From positions 1,116,001 through 1,180,000 of the forward strand of contig NZ_CP007141.1 of assembly GCF_000816145.1 (NCBI RefSeq): a stretch of DNA of 64,000 nucleotides. Reading direction: 5' to 3'. The notes beneath the pieces were generated by a model that saw only the letters and a list, made by a program, of their open reading frames with translations, did no database searches and was not told where the DNA came from. Shown here piece after piece: positions 16,055 to 27,263 of this stretch; the first letter of the stretch is position 1, and every line of letters begins with the position of its first letter. This stretch comes from Pseudothermotoga hypogea DSM 11164 = NBRC 106472. GTDB lineage: Bacteria > Thermotogota > Thermotogae > Thermotogales > DSM-5069. The position numbers were made by a program, and so were the translations under genes.

Positions 16055-17779
16055 TCATCTACCTCTCTGCGGATCGTAGGAATCGAGCATGTTCACGCAC
16101 GTCTGGACGACTTTTGAGACGTCCGCCTCGATCCTGGTTTGATTTTTCTCGTTCCTCAGCTTCAACTCGACAAAGCCATCCTGCAGAGACTTTCCAACGG
16201 TGATCCTGAGCGGGAAACCTATCAGGTCGGCATCTTTGAACTTCATGCCCGGCGATATCTCTCGATCGTCGAGAAGGGCTTCGATTCCTTTGTTGTTCAG
16301 TTCTCTGTACAGAGACTCGGCGAACTTCTTTTGTCTCTCATCGTTCATCGAAACGACGGTCACGATGACCTCATAAGGCGCGATGGACCTTGGCCAGATG
16401 ATCCCATCTTCATCGTTGAGCTGTTCCACAACGGCGGCCATTGTCCTGGAAACACCCCAGCCGTAGCAACCCATTATGAACGGCTTGAGATTGCCCTCTC
16501 TGTCCATGTAGTACGCACCCATGGACTGAGAGTACTTCGTACCGAGCTTGAAGACGTGTCCCAGCTCGATGCCCTTCATCGCCTGCAGAGGTTTTCCGCA
16601 CACGGGACAAGGGTCGTTCTCGACGACGAGCACCAGATCCGTGTAATGATCTGGATTGAAATCTCTTCCAACGTTGGCGTTCACGTAGTGGTAGTCTTCC
16701 TTCATGCCACCAACGACCACGTTCTTCAGATGCCTCACACCGTGGTCAGCGACGATGGGCACGTTCACGCCCACCGGTCCTACAAATCCTATGGGCACTT
16801 TGAAGGTCTCGAAAACTTCGTCTGGAGTGGCAAGCCTCAAAGACTGGTCCTTCATGAAAACCTTCAACTTCTCCACGTTCAGTTCCCTGTCACCCTGGAT
16901 CAGCGCCATGACGAAACCGTTTCTGCCGACGAACAAAAGCGACTTAACGATCCTCTTCGGCTCGACGGACAAAAAGTCCGCCACCTGCTGGACAGTGCGC
17001 ACGTTCGGCGTGTGAACGAGCTGGATTAGCTTTTCGTCCTCCTCGATTTTTTCGTACTCGCCTCTGTAGGGTGCCTGCTCGTCACTGGAGGAATAACCAC
17101 AGCTGTTACACCTGAGCAGGTTCGTTTCACCAACCTGCGCGAAACTGACGAACTCGTGCGATTGACTTCCACCGATCGCGCCACTTGCCGCCTCGACGAT
17201 CATGTATTTCAGATTGATCCTTTCTACGATCTTACTGTAGGCATCGCTGCAGGCCTTGTATGCTTCATCCAGAGATTCTTCGCTGTCGTGGAAACTGTAA
17301 CCATCCTTCATGATGAACTCTCTGGCACGCAGTAGTCCAAACCTCGGTCTGATCTCGTCTCTGTACTTGGGACCTATTTGGTACAGAAAAAGCGGAAGTT
17401 GTTTGTAAGAACGAACCTCATCCTTGACGAGGAAAGTGACCATCTCTTCGTGTGTGGGGCCCAGCGCGAAGTCTCTGCCGTGCCTGTCTTTGAGCTTCAT
17501 CATCTCATCCCCATAATCATCCCAGCGCCCCGTCATCTGCCACAGCTCCGCAGGGTGAATGATGGGCATGGAGATCTCTTGAGCACCGATCTTGTTCATC
17601 TCTTCCCTTACGATGTTCTCTATTTTCGAAAGTGTTCTCTTCGCCAGCGGCAGGTACGTATAAACCCCGGCAGCCGCCTTCCTGATGAACCCCGCCCTGT
17701 ACAAGAGTGCGTGGCTCACGACCTCCGCGTCTGCGGGAGCTTCTTTGACCGTTGGAGCGTAAAGTTGTGAGAATCTCAC
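16055..17779 (-). CDS. proS: Prolyl-tRNA synthetase (bacterial type)
   Basis: Class II synthetase charging tRNA-Pro. At about 574 aa it is the bacterial form with the class II core (motif 2 around [21 protein letters not shown]), an inserted editing domain (about 235-385) and a C-terminal anticodon-binding domain ([18 protein letters not shown]). GTG 17779 is used because GGAGG lies 8 nt upstream; the GTG three codons earlier overlaps the ribosome site. It appears to be the first gene of the proS-ftsY run. Confidence 0.97.
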   Translation of the reverse strand: MRFSQLYAPTVKEAPADAEVVSHALLYRAGFIRKAAAGVYTYLPLAKRTLSKIENIVREEMNKIGAQEISMPIIHPAELWQMTGRWDDYGDEMMKLKDRHGRDFALGPTHEEMVTFLVKDEVRSYKQLPLFLYQIGPKYRDEIRPRFGLLRAREFIMKDGYSFHDSEESLDEAYKACSDAYSKIVERINLKYMIVEAASGAIGGSQSHEFVSFAQVGETNLLRCNSCGYSSSDEQAPYRGEYEKIEEDEKLIQLVHTPNVRTVQQVADFLSVEPKRIVKSLLFVGRNGFVMALIQGDRELNVEKLKVFMKDQSLRLATPDEVFETFKVPIGFVGPVGVNVPIVADHGVRHLKNVVVGGMKEDYHYVNANVGRDFNPDHYTDLVLVVENDPCPVCGKPLQAMKGIELGHVFKLGTKYSQSMGAYYMDREGNLKPFIMGCYGWGVSRTMAAVVEQLNDEDGIIWPRSIAPYEVIVTVVSMNDERQKKFAESLYRELNNKGIEALLDDREISPGMKFKDADLIGFPLRITVGKSLQDGFVELKLRNEKNQTRIEADVSKVVQTCVNMLDSYDPQRGR

Positions 17780-17904
17780 AGTCCACACCTCCGATTCTTA
17801 CAGTTCCTTGATTGTATTCTATCGTGTGCGAGAGCTCGGGGTCACATGACTTCATCACGATTCAGTTAATTCGATTTGACCTGTCTCTCACCTTGCCGGA
17901 CATA

Positions 17905-18831
17905 ATAAAATTGGGGGAATATCGAAAGAAGCGGTTAGGTCCAATTCTATAGAGCAATTACTTTCACTTCTGAAGAAGAACTATGGACCCAATTGGTATG
18001 ACAAAGTGAGCGTCCAAATCGATGAATTTTCTGGTCAAGTAGAAATCATAGTGGGACCTCAGAAGGCCGTCGGTATTCCTAGCCAGAGCTCAGCCTTTTG
18101 GAAGAACAATACGTAGAAACAATCGTACGAGTCATCATGTCCGAAGACAAGATGACCGCAAGTGTCATGATAATTCCTGGATTCAAGAGGGTCATGCCCA
18201 CGGTTGAAGAGATCAAACAGGCTCTGTCTGATGCGAAGGTCGTCTACGGAATAGACGAAGGTGCCATCGAGAAAATTGTGAAGGAACAGAGGATCTTTTC
18301 CGAGATACCAGTTGCCTTTGGGAAGAAACCGATTCTACCCAAAGACGCATCCGTCGAATTTCTCTTCCCAGCCAGCGGTTTCGTTCTGGAAAAACCTCAG
18401 GAAGGCGAGTCGGTGGATCCCGCATCGCTCTACAAGATATTCACGTGTAACAAGGGCGATGTACTTGCGATCAAGAGGAAAGCTTTCGAAGGTGAAGATC
18501 GTTTAACAGTGACCGGTGAACTCGTCAAGGTTCAAGAACCAAAAGACGTTAACCTGGCGAGTTTCATAGGAGAAAACCTTCGCTTGTCACCAGATGGGAT
18601 GCAGATCCTTGCCAACTGCGATGGTCAACCGTACTGAAAGATTCGAAGGTGTATAAGAGAACTGCTCGTGATCGACAAAGATCTTGGCTACGATACGGGA
18701 AACATCGACTTCAACGGGAGTGTTGTGATAAGGAAAAATGCGGAGGGACCGTTCAAGGTTCGGGTGAAGGCCGATCTTCTGATACTCGGAGTTCTTGGCG
18801 AGATACATGAAGATTGTGGTGGCTCGCTCAA
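17905..18831 (+). pseudogene. Truncated, decayed fapA / DUF342 gene ending at the CRISPR array
   Basis: Three collinear pieces of a FapA (DUF342) polymerisation-type protein. From 18098 a reading frame gives VETIVRVIMSEDKMTAS, DAKVVYGIDEGAIEKIV, then a TGA at 18635-18637. The same frame resumes with LLVIDKDLGYDTGNIDFNGS, the DUF342 signature. Upstream, 17905-18098 is open in another frame (KKNYGPNWYDKVSVQIDE), consistent with a base lost in the T run at 18096-18099. Both flanks of the TGA suggest a deletion and a compensating insertion. Coding similarity stops at 18831, one base before the first CRISPR repeat, so the C-terminal half of a normally 450 aa or longer protein is gone. Confidence 0.75.
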
Positions 18832-21800
18832 GTTTCCATTCCTCATAGATTCGATCGAAACCCATCCGCTTTACGAAGTAATTCAAAGTGCCACTGATGT
18901 TTCCATTCCTCATAGATTCGATTGAACATGTATACCAGTTTACATACCCGTAATATAGGAACCGGTTTCCATTCCTCATAGATTCGATTGAACGAGAATC
19001 GTGTTCGCGTTATTACAAAGTCGATCCTCGGGTTTCCATTCCTCATAGATTCGATTGAACTCAGTCGTTCTATACCACGAATCTATCAATTCTTGCGAGG
19101 TTTCCATTCCTCATAGATTCGATTGAACTGGATTGTCACTCTACTCACACGTCCCAGCGGTGTTAGTTTCCATTCCTCATAGATTCGATTGAACGAGGTG
19201 TACCACAGCTTTAAAGTTTTCTTCGTCACAGGTTTCCATTCCTCATAGATTCGATTGAACTATGCCCGAAGACATCATCACACCCCCTTAAAAGGGGTTT
19301 CCATTCCTCATAGATTCGATTGAACAGCTTTGAGACATCGCCTTTCAAAAAGAAGTCCCAAGTTTCCATTCCTCATAGATTCGATTGAACCCGATTCCCC
19401 AGTTGTATGCAAGAACTGCGAGGATAGTTTCCATTCCTCATAGATTCGATTGAACACCACACTCCCTTCAGGTGCGTTGTCGGGTGTGAGAGGTTTCCAT
19501 TCCTCATAGATTCGATTGAACTAACCACAAGAAGCGTTTACGTGCCCACTAACCTATGTTTCCATTCCTCATAGATTCGATTGAACTCTTCGTGAAGGAA
19601 AACGCGCTCATTTGAACTCGGCGTTTCCATTCCTCATAGATTCGATTGAACGCGTCCGCGATATTCGAGAGCATCGCCTCGGAAACAGTTTCCATTCCTC
19701 ATAGATTCGATTGAACATCACCGCGTGAAGTAACTCGTGAAAGAGGGTTTGGGTTTCCATTCCTCATAGATTCGATTGAACAAGTGATAAGAACCGAACT
19801 CGACGAAGATGGAAGAACGGTTTCCATTCCTCATAGATTCGATTGAACGGTGAGAAGCTGGGAGTATTTCGTGAGGAGGGAAAGCAGTTTCCATTCCTCA
19901 TAGATTCGATTGAACGTCGTGTGACCGCCTCTATCAGTGTCGCGGATATCAGTTTCCATTCCTCATAGATTCGATTGAACTTGAAGTGAGCGTGGGAGTT
20001 TGCCCATCATTGTAAGGTGTTTCCATTCCTCATAGATTCGATTGAACGAGTATCCTGATCTTGAGTTCTGGAAAGAATTCTTGTTTCCATTCCTCATAGA
20101 TTCGATTGAACTCGTAAATGGTATGGTGGAGTACTTGCGCCAAATGGGTTTCCATTCCTCATAGATTCGATTGAACTTGTAGCTTCGTTCGTCTTCACAA
20201 AAGATGTGGCATGAGTTTCCATTCCTCATAGATTCGATTGAACCAGGTCGCAAATCGTCATACGCCAGACTAACCCTGGTTTCCATTCCTCATAGATTCG
20301 ATTGAACTTTCTAACCTTTCTACTTTTTCTACTCTCTTAAGAGGTTTCCATTCCTCATAGATTCGATTGAACTCCTTTGCACTTAAATATTTGAATCTGC
20401 GGTGAAAAGTTTCCATTCCTCATAGATTCGATTGAACGCTATCACTTCCTTTCCTCACGACTACACGTTCTCTCGTTTCCATTCCTCATAGATTCGATTG
20501 AACTGGAACCCTCGTTCTTTCATTATCTCGACCAATCGTGTTTCCATTCCTCATAGATTCGATTGAACGAGAACCGGCACACGTTCGGGCAACAACGGAT
20601 ACAAGTTTCCATTCCTCATAGATTCGATTGAACCCGATAGCGTTTTGAGATACGAGGTCAACTGATCCGAGTTTCCATTCCTCATAGATTCGATTGAACG
20701 AGTACGAGCAAAAGCACAATGAAGGCTTTGTGAACGGTTTCCATTCCTCATAGATTCGATTGAACTATTTGGACGGAGGGATAGGCATGCCAAAACAAAA
20801 CTAGTTTCCATTCCTCATAGATTCGATTGAACTTGAAGAGTTTTTGAATGAGCTGGAGATGTGGTATCCAGTTTCCATTCCTCATAGATTCGATTGAACA
20901 TGAGAAATTCGCCTTCGCTCGGTTCGTTAGATATGGTTTCCATTCCTCATAGATTCGATTGAACGAATACGATCCTGCAAAGCACAAGATAAACGTCCTC
21001 GGTTTCCATTCCTCATAGATTCGATTGAACTTCCTCTCTTTCAAGCTCGTCAACATTGCTACCTTGTTTCCATTCCTCATAGATTCGATTGAACCGAGAT
21101 ATGTACAAAATGATGAACACCGTCGAATTCCGGTTTCCATTCCTCATAGATTCGATTGAACTCGCTCCGCTTCCGATGCGCATTCGCTCGCGTACGCGTT
21201 TCCATTCCTCATAGATTCGATTGAACTTTGCTCCAGCTCTTCAAAACTTGTCGCTTGCGAAAGTTTCCATTCCTCATAGATTCGATTGAACTCAAACCGC
21301 TTACAAAGCTCAATCGGAATATCATAAGTTTCCATTCCTCATAGATTCGATTGAACAAATATCTATGGCCCTGAGAGCGTCTTCCTCAGGAAGTTTCCAT
21401 TCCTCATAGATTCGATTGAACCAAGAATGAAGCTTGTCGACAGGAGCCAACTACCGAGTTTCCATTCCTCATAGATTCGATTGAACATCTTGAGCAACGA
21501 ACTGGAATGTGATTTCGTAAGCTGTTTCCATTCCTCATAGATTCGATTGAACTTCAATTAAGAGAAAAAGGACTTTCCTGGCGAAGAATGTTTCCATTCC
21601 TCATAGATTCGATTGAACATATTCAGCTTCTGGTTCTCTTTTTCCACCACCACAGTTTCCATTCCTCATAGATTCGATTGAACTGAAACGACACAAAATC
21701 AACATCCTCACACGGTGCGGTTTCCATTCCTCATAGATTCGATTGAACACGTCTCCGATATCTACGTGGGAGATTCTATTCAACTGTTTCCATTCCTCAT

Positions 21801-23908
21801 AGATTCGATTGAACGTGTTCGCGGAATAGTTAGATAGCGAGATGTTTCCGTTTCCATTCCTCATAGATTCGATTGAACTATTCAAGCTGCTTCTTATATT
21901 CCTCTGTGTCAACTCGTTTCCATTCCTCATAGATTCGATTGAACGGAGGGGGAACATGAAAGTCTCTTTAGAAACGTTGGAGTTTCCATTCCTCATAGAT
22001 TCGATTGAACATGATCGCGAACACGTCCTGAAGCAAAGGAAAGTCCTGTTTCCATTCCTCATAGATTCGATTGAACCCCGCAGTTCCGTCGTCGGGAGTG
22101 ATCGTTAGGCCTTGTTTCCATTCCTCATAGATTCGATTGAACCGTATTTGGGTCTATTTCAAGGATCTGTGTAGCATTAGTTTCCATTCCTCATAGATTC
22201 GATTGAACTTTTAGCAAACTGTTCGAGCACGCGCGTTAGTCCGAGTTTCCATTCCTCATAGATTCGATTGAACATTTCAAGGATCTGTGTAGCATGAGAA
22301 GGAATGGCAGTTTCCATTCCTCATAGATTCGATTGAACGTCTCCCCCACCACGTTCCACGAACACGTCTAAATCGGTTTCCATTCCTCATAGATTCGATT
22401 GAACTGGACAACAGCTAAGGAACCCGTTCTCCAGCGCAGTGTTTCCATTCCTCATAGATTCGATTGAACGATCACCATAGAGAGTGGACTCGAGCTTTTC
22501 AACTGGTTTCCATTCCTCATAGATTCGATTGAACTTCCGTTGCTTGAAGATGTTTTCGCAATCATCTCAAGTTTCCATTCCTCATAGATTCGATTGAACT
22601 CTCGTAAAAATAGGCATCTTTACTGCACAGGAACAAGTTTCCATTCCTCATAGATTCGATTGAACTTTCAAAGCCCGCATCAAAGCGGGCTTTTCTTTTG
22701 TTGTTTCCATTCCTCATAGATTCGATTGAACATTTCAAGGATCTGTGTAGCATGAGAAGGAATGGCAGTTTCCATTCCTCATAGATTCGATTGAACCGTA
22801 TATTCCCAGCCGTAGACGGTACCGATTCTGGAAGTTTCCATTCCTCATAGATTCGATTGAACCGGAACTGCCAAGTGGGTTGGTGGAGTTTTAGCTCCGT
22901 TTCCATTCCTCATAGATTCGATTGAACCTTATCCGCGGCGGTGTAATCCACGTGTCCTCGCCCGGTTTCCATTCCTCATAGATTCGATTGAACCCTTCAC
23001 TTCCTGCCATGTTGCTTTGAGTTTATTTTGTTTCCATTCCTCATAGATTCGATTGAACTTGGGATCCGGAAGCGAAGTCTCCGGCAGGAGCAATGTTTCC
23101 ATTCCTCATAGATTCGATTGAACTAGTGCATAGTGCATACTTTCCACGGGATAACTATTGTTTCCATTCCTCATAGATTCGATTGAACGTGTTATTTGGC
23201 TGAACACGAACAACGTATCCGCGAGTTTCCATTCCTCATAGATTCGATTGAACCAAGCGTCGGCGAACTCATTAACACATACGTTGCTGGTTTCCATTCC
23301 TCATAGATTCGATTGAACTTAATCTGCTCGATATTTGCTTGTATTTTCTCGGGTGGTTTCCATTCCTCATAGATTCGATTGAACCGGGTTTAAGGAACTG
23401 TACAGGTGGCTGAACGGAAAGTTTCCATTCCTCATAGATTCGATTGAACTTAGAGAGGGGGAGAAAGTATGAGGAGTTTCAAGATGTTTCCATTCCTCAT
23501 AGATTCGATTGAACGGCATACAGCGGAGATACGGAACTGTGTAATATGCTTGTTTCCATTCCTCATAGATTCGATTGAACAACATTTTTGAATGCGAAGG
23601 AAATCTACACAAGAGAGTTTCCATTCCTCATAGATTCGATTGAACGAAACGAGCCGGTAGCGGTTGCGTACAAGAGAGAGCTGTTTCCATTCCTCATAGA
23701 TTCGATTGAACTCTTTTCGGCAATAAGAAGCGGAGTGGTTGATTTTTGTTTCCATTCCTCATAGATTCGATTGAACCGTTTAGATAGCCGATTAGCTCTG
23801 AACCTTTCTCCTTAGTTTCCATTCCTCATAGATTCGATTGAACTAAGAAAGTTGTAGACACAGCAACCGAGACGTGGATGTTTCCATTCCTCATAGATTC
23901 GATTGAAC
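18832..23908 (-). CRISPR. CRISPR array, 78 repeats and 77 spacers (type I-B)
   Basis: Direct repeats of 29 bp begin GTTTCCATTC and end CGATTGAAC on the plus strand. The complement ends in GGAAAC, the usual 3' handle end, so transcription is leftward. Spacers are 36-38 nt. Repeat starts run from 18832 and 18899 to 23815 and 23880 (hand count). All repeats look identical except the leftmost (18832-18861), which is 30 nt and ends GATCGAAAC; a degenerate end repeat marks the leader-distal, oldest end. The spacers at 22274-22309 and 22732-22767 are identical, and the one at 22143-22179 shares 22 nt with them. One spacer (22666-22702) contains a hairpin terminator. The adjacent cas operon is type I-B. 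Confidence 0.99.
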
Positions 23909-24342
23909 CCATAGATATTATATAATAACGGATCTTCATAATAAGGGGTACGCTGGGTTTGACTTAGCTCGAAGAACCATCATTTTTGCGATTTTGTCCA
24001 CGAGTCCTGATAAAACATCGCGTCGACTTTCAGTAGGAATCTCCTGAGTTTTTCCCTCTATCGAAGGTCCATTTGTCTCAAAACACTCTTGCAAGCCTTT
24101 CGTTAACATTTGTCCAGGATGATTGTGAAATTTCACAAATAAACGGATAACCACACCAAAAGATGAATACTATCATCTTACATCCCCAATTAACTTTGCT
24201 CTTTCACAAATGATTAATAATCTAACACTGCGTCTGTCAAGAGCTTCAGTAAAGAGCATTTACGATTAGGAATCGTAGGTTTTGCTATTCCAAGTTAAAG
24301 CACTATTAATTCAATATGACCACACACCTGAGAATCAATAAG
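23909..24342 (-). promoter_or_regulatory. CRISPR leader region
   Basis: AT-rich 434 bp between the newest repeat and cas3, positioned as the leader on the strand that is transcribed. Reading leftward, TATAAT (complement of 23920-23926) lies about 11 bp before the first repeat and could be the pre-crRNA -10 box; no convincing -35 is seen. A perfect 7-bp inverted repeat TACGATT-AGG-AATCGTA occurs at 24261-24277. A 72-codon open frame (23936-24154) overlaps it but has no recognisable features. Confidence 0.7.
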
Positions 24343-26580
24343 TCAGAACATGAGTACGGATGAACTTCTCTGGAATCCTGTTTGGTCGTTATACCAATGC
24401 GATAGATTGTCCCTTGTCACGACGACGAAACCGTTTTCAACTATCAGCGCCGATGTGAGTTCCTCTCGGCTCATTCGAACGTCTATGGTGTACAGAGCCA
24501 TCTTCTGAAGTATTCTCTTTATCGATGACAGTTTGTCGAATTTTCCAAGACCGTGATCTTTGTTCATTATCGAGTTGAGCTCTTCCCTGAGCTGAACTGC
24601 GAAGTCATCGTACTCGACATAGACTGGTACCGATTGGGCTCCATCTTCGATGAGATGAAAGTTGGAGATCTCTTCGAATTTTAGCGTTTTGAAACTATTG
24701 ATGAGATTTTTCTTGTCGGTGTTACCTCGATTATCAACTTTCTGAAAGTATTCTTGAACCAGATCAGAGAATTCTCTTTCCTCACAGACTTGCCGATTTG
24801 ACGTAACCTCCTTGGTGATACCCAATAGCATGGAATCGTACACATAGGAGGCCAGGCTTCTTTTGTTTTCGCTTTTTTTCACGACGTAGACATTAACTTC
24901 CCCCATTCGATTCTCGAAGTGTCTGTTACATCGTCCAGCTGCTTGTATGATGCTGTCAAGTGGAGCGTCGTCTCTGATCACCTTGTCAAAAGATATATCC
25001 ACACCAGCTTCGATAACCTGGGTGCTCACACAAATCAAAGGTCCCCGATCAATCTGCTTCATTCTCCTTAACCTCTCCAATCTCTGTTTCGGTATGACAT
25101 TCGATGATAAGTAGAACAATTGGTCGAATTTGAACCGTTTCAGGACGTACTCGAAGATCTCCCTCGAGTGCTTTATTGTATTTAGAATGATGAGCAGTTT
25201 CTGCCCGAGCCTCAAAGCTTCTTTCACATTTTCTTCTACAACATCAAAGAATTCTTCGTACCCCACCTCTCCATGAAAGTGTATTCTTGTACGATTGAGA
25301 TCAACACCGTAGTTTTCTTTCACTATGCTCGTGGCGTTCTTCAATAGAGCCGGTCGAGTCGCTGTAGACAGAATCACAACACTACCGAACTCCGTGAGCT
25401 CGGATAGTATTCGGGAGATTGGTTCCCAATATTTGTGAGGTATCGATTGAACTTCGTCCAGGATGATTACTGAGTTCAAAAGTTTGTAAAAGAAGGGAAT
25501 TCGTCTATTCGTGAACAACGATTCAAAGAGCGATACGAACGTCGTGATCACCATCTGTGTGTGCCAGCATTCTACTATTACACGTTGTATCGATGATTGT
25601 TCGTACTCTCTGCTTGAAAACAAAGGATCCGCCAGATGGTGGTAAGGTAAAAGTACAGTGGCATCGTGGTCAACACCGTCGAGTATCTTGTACATCAATT
25701 CCATTGTCTGGTCTATTATGTTTATGAAAGGCAGCGCGTAAACAATTAAGGTGTCTTTTTTCGCAAGAGAAAGGGCGACCTTTATATTTGCCAAGGTCTT
25801 ACCTAAACCTGTTGGGGCGGTTATTGAAAGAATTTTGCTATCGATTCTACTCAGCGATCGATCTATCTCCTCGTGGAATCTCTGACGCAATGAGTACATG
25901 GGATTATCCTTTGCTATATTCCTGATGTAACCTTGAACGAGATCCAACGTGATCTTTGGTTCTATTTCTACGATCATATCCTTGAGTGCGGCATCCTCTT
26001 TGTCGGAACTGACCAAAATGGAAATCAGTGTGTGCAACAGTATGTAGTCTTTCATCGTGAAATCTGTAAAGAAACTGAGTTTCGAAATCTGACTTTGAAC
26101 TTTTCTGCATATCGCCTTGACATCAAAATTCATCAAATTCGTGCCTGTTTCTTTCTCAAACCACTCAATAAGGCTTGGAGGAACGGAGCGAAATTGTTTC
26201 TCAAGCTCGCTCGGATTTTCTTCTACAAATCCGAAATTCGGGAGATGACCATGGTGGTATCTGACAGCGAAATAACCAAAGACCGCAAGTTTGGACTCAA
26301 ATCCATTACCCAGTAGAGTTTGATACGTCACTAAAGAGGAAAGGGGGGCATGCGTCGTATGCCCCCTGCCCGGATGCAGAATATAATTTTGAAATTCGTT
26401 CGATGCCTTCCCAAAGTCATGACATAGCGCACAAAGTTGAACCAATCGAACAGCGCTCTCTTTGTTGATTCCAAATGGTTCCCATCGAATCAATTCAGCT
26501 TTCTTAGTGGCTCTTTCAGCCGTACCAATGAGATGATCTAACAAGAGTCTATCTGGGTGAGACTTCAGTCTATCCAGCAT
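24343..26580 (-). CDS. cas3: CRISPR nuclease-helicase Cas3
   Basis: Recruited by Cascade to unwind and degrade target DNA. The 745-aa protein fuses an HD nuclease domain (CHDFGK at residues 53-58 and a THAPLSS segment) to a superfamily 2 helicase with Walker A APTGLGKT (255-262), a DEVQ box near 375, STATRP, and motif VI AAGRCNRH. It is the last cas gene before the leader, starting with a 16-bp overlap into cas5. All nuclease and helicase motifs look intact, so interference is probably functional. Confidence 0.96.
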   Translation of the reverse strand: MLDRLKSHPDRLLLDHLIGTAERATKKAELIRWEPFGINKESAVRLVQLCALCHDFGKASNEFQNYILHPGRGHTTHAPLSSLVTYQTLLGNGFESKLAVFGYFAVRYHHGHLPNFGFVEENPSELEKQFRSVPPSLIEWFEKETGTNLMNFDVKAICRKVQSQISKLSFFTDFTMKDYILLHTLISILVSSDKEDAALKDMIVEIEPKITLDLVQGYIRNIAKDNPMYSLRQRFHEEIDRSLSRIDSKILSITAPTGLGKTLANIKVALSLAKKDTLIVYALPFINIIDQTMELMYKILDGVDHDATVLLPYHHLADPLFSSREYEQSSIQRVIVECWHTQMVITTFVSLFESLFTNRRIPFFYKLLNSVIILDEVQSIPHKYWEPISRILSELTEFGSVVILSTATRPALLKNATSIVKENYGVDLNRTRIHFHGEVGYEEFFDVVEENVKEALRLGQKLLIILNTIKHSREIFEYVLKRFKFDQLFYLSSNVIPKQRLERLRRMKQIDRGPLICVSTQVIEAGVDISFDKVIRDDAPLDSIIQAAGRCNRHFENRMGEVNVYVVKKSENKRSLASYVYDSMLLGITKEVTSNRQVCEEREFSDLVQEYFQKVDNRGNTDKKNLINSFKTLKFEEISNFHLIEDGAQSVPVYVEYDDFAVQLREELNSIMNKDHGLGKFDKLSSIKRILQKMALYTIDVRMSREELTSALIVENGFVVVTRDNLSHWYNDQTGFQRSSSVLMF

Positions 26581-27263
26581 ATGTTTTCGCCCAGCTCCTT
26601 TATCCTGTAGACTTGCTCAACGTAATGTACCAGCTTTATGGGTGTTGCGTTCTTCTCGACCCAGTAAGAGGCAAAAGCCGTGGGTGTTCGTTCATTGTCC
26701 ATGTTCAACGTCATTCGTTCCTTGATGAACAATTGTCCCTTTTGTGGAAATATTTTTGTGCCATCCAAGACCTTTATCACAGTGTGCACTTCCAACGGGG
26801 TGGATACAGGCTCAGCGTCGAAAGAACCCACGTAGCTGAAGTTCGCTATCATTTGTGCTTGACCAAGGTAGGGTGTGAAAACGCTGATCTTGTTCTTCAG
26901 GCAGTATTGGAGCTCTTCGTATTTACCGAACTCCGAAACATATATTCTGTAAGCTGGGTTTTTGATCAACTCCAAGACTATCTGAATTCTCGCGTGTTTC
27001 TGGCCACTCTTTGTTTCAACGTAATTCGTCGCTATGTTGATCTTCTTGATCGGATTCAACAGCTTTACAGCAAAGTGCGCATCATCGAAAGTCCTCAGAT
27101 GTTCACTGCTCTCGGTAGTATCGTTTTGTATGCCAAGTATGGCTCCCAGAAGACCGCATATCGCAGTTCTGGGGGGGAAGGAATACGAAGTCGAGCTGGT
27201 CGTTGTGTAGCTTCTTCTGAAGAGAGCGTATTTTCCGAAAACGTCAAAAACTAAAACTTTCAT
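26565..27263 (-). CDS. cas5: Cascade subunit Cas5 (type I-B)
   Basis: RAMP-fold protein that binds the 5' handle of crRNA and caps the Cas7 filament. The N-terminus MKVLVFDVFGKYALFRRSY and the SFPPRTAICGLLGAILG motif are typical of Cas5 of the Cas5h/Tneap type. Length 232 aa. ATG 27263 overlaps the cas7 stop (ATGA). Processing of pre-crRNA is left to the separate Cas6 in this operon. Confidence 0.95.
   Translation of the reverse strand: MKVLVFDVFGKYALFRRSYTTTSSTSYSFPPRTAICGLLGAILGIQNDTTESSEHLRTFDDAHFAVKLLNPIKKINIATNYVETKSGQKHARIQIVLELIKNPAYRIYVSEFGKYEELQYCLKNKISVFTPYLGQAQMIANFSYVGSFDAEPVSTPLEVHTVIKVLDGTKIFPQKGQLFIKERMTLNMDNERTPTAFASYWVEKNATPIKLVHYVEQVYRIKELGENICWID

Noticed and set aside
17780-17904. 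T-box leader ahead of proS
   Set aside because: No specifier hairpin or T-box core sequence could be found in the short upstream region.
22666-22702. Terminator of the CRISPR transcript
   Set aside because: It is a spacer; in the array's direction of transcription it is followed by only three T, so it is not a designed terminator.
18843-23755. Many open frames of 60-150 codons on the minus strand with recurring FNRIYEEWK and SIESMRNGN motifs
   Set aside because: They are translations of the CRISPR repeat in successive frames and are not genes.
23936-24154. 72-codon frame in the CRISPR leader
   Set aside because: No recognisable domain, no strong ribosome site, and it occupies the leader next to the first repeat.
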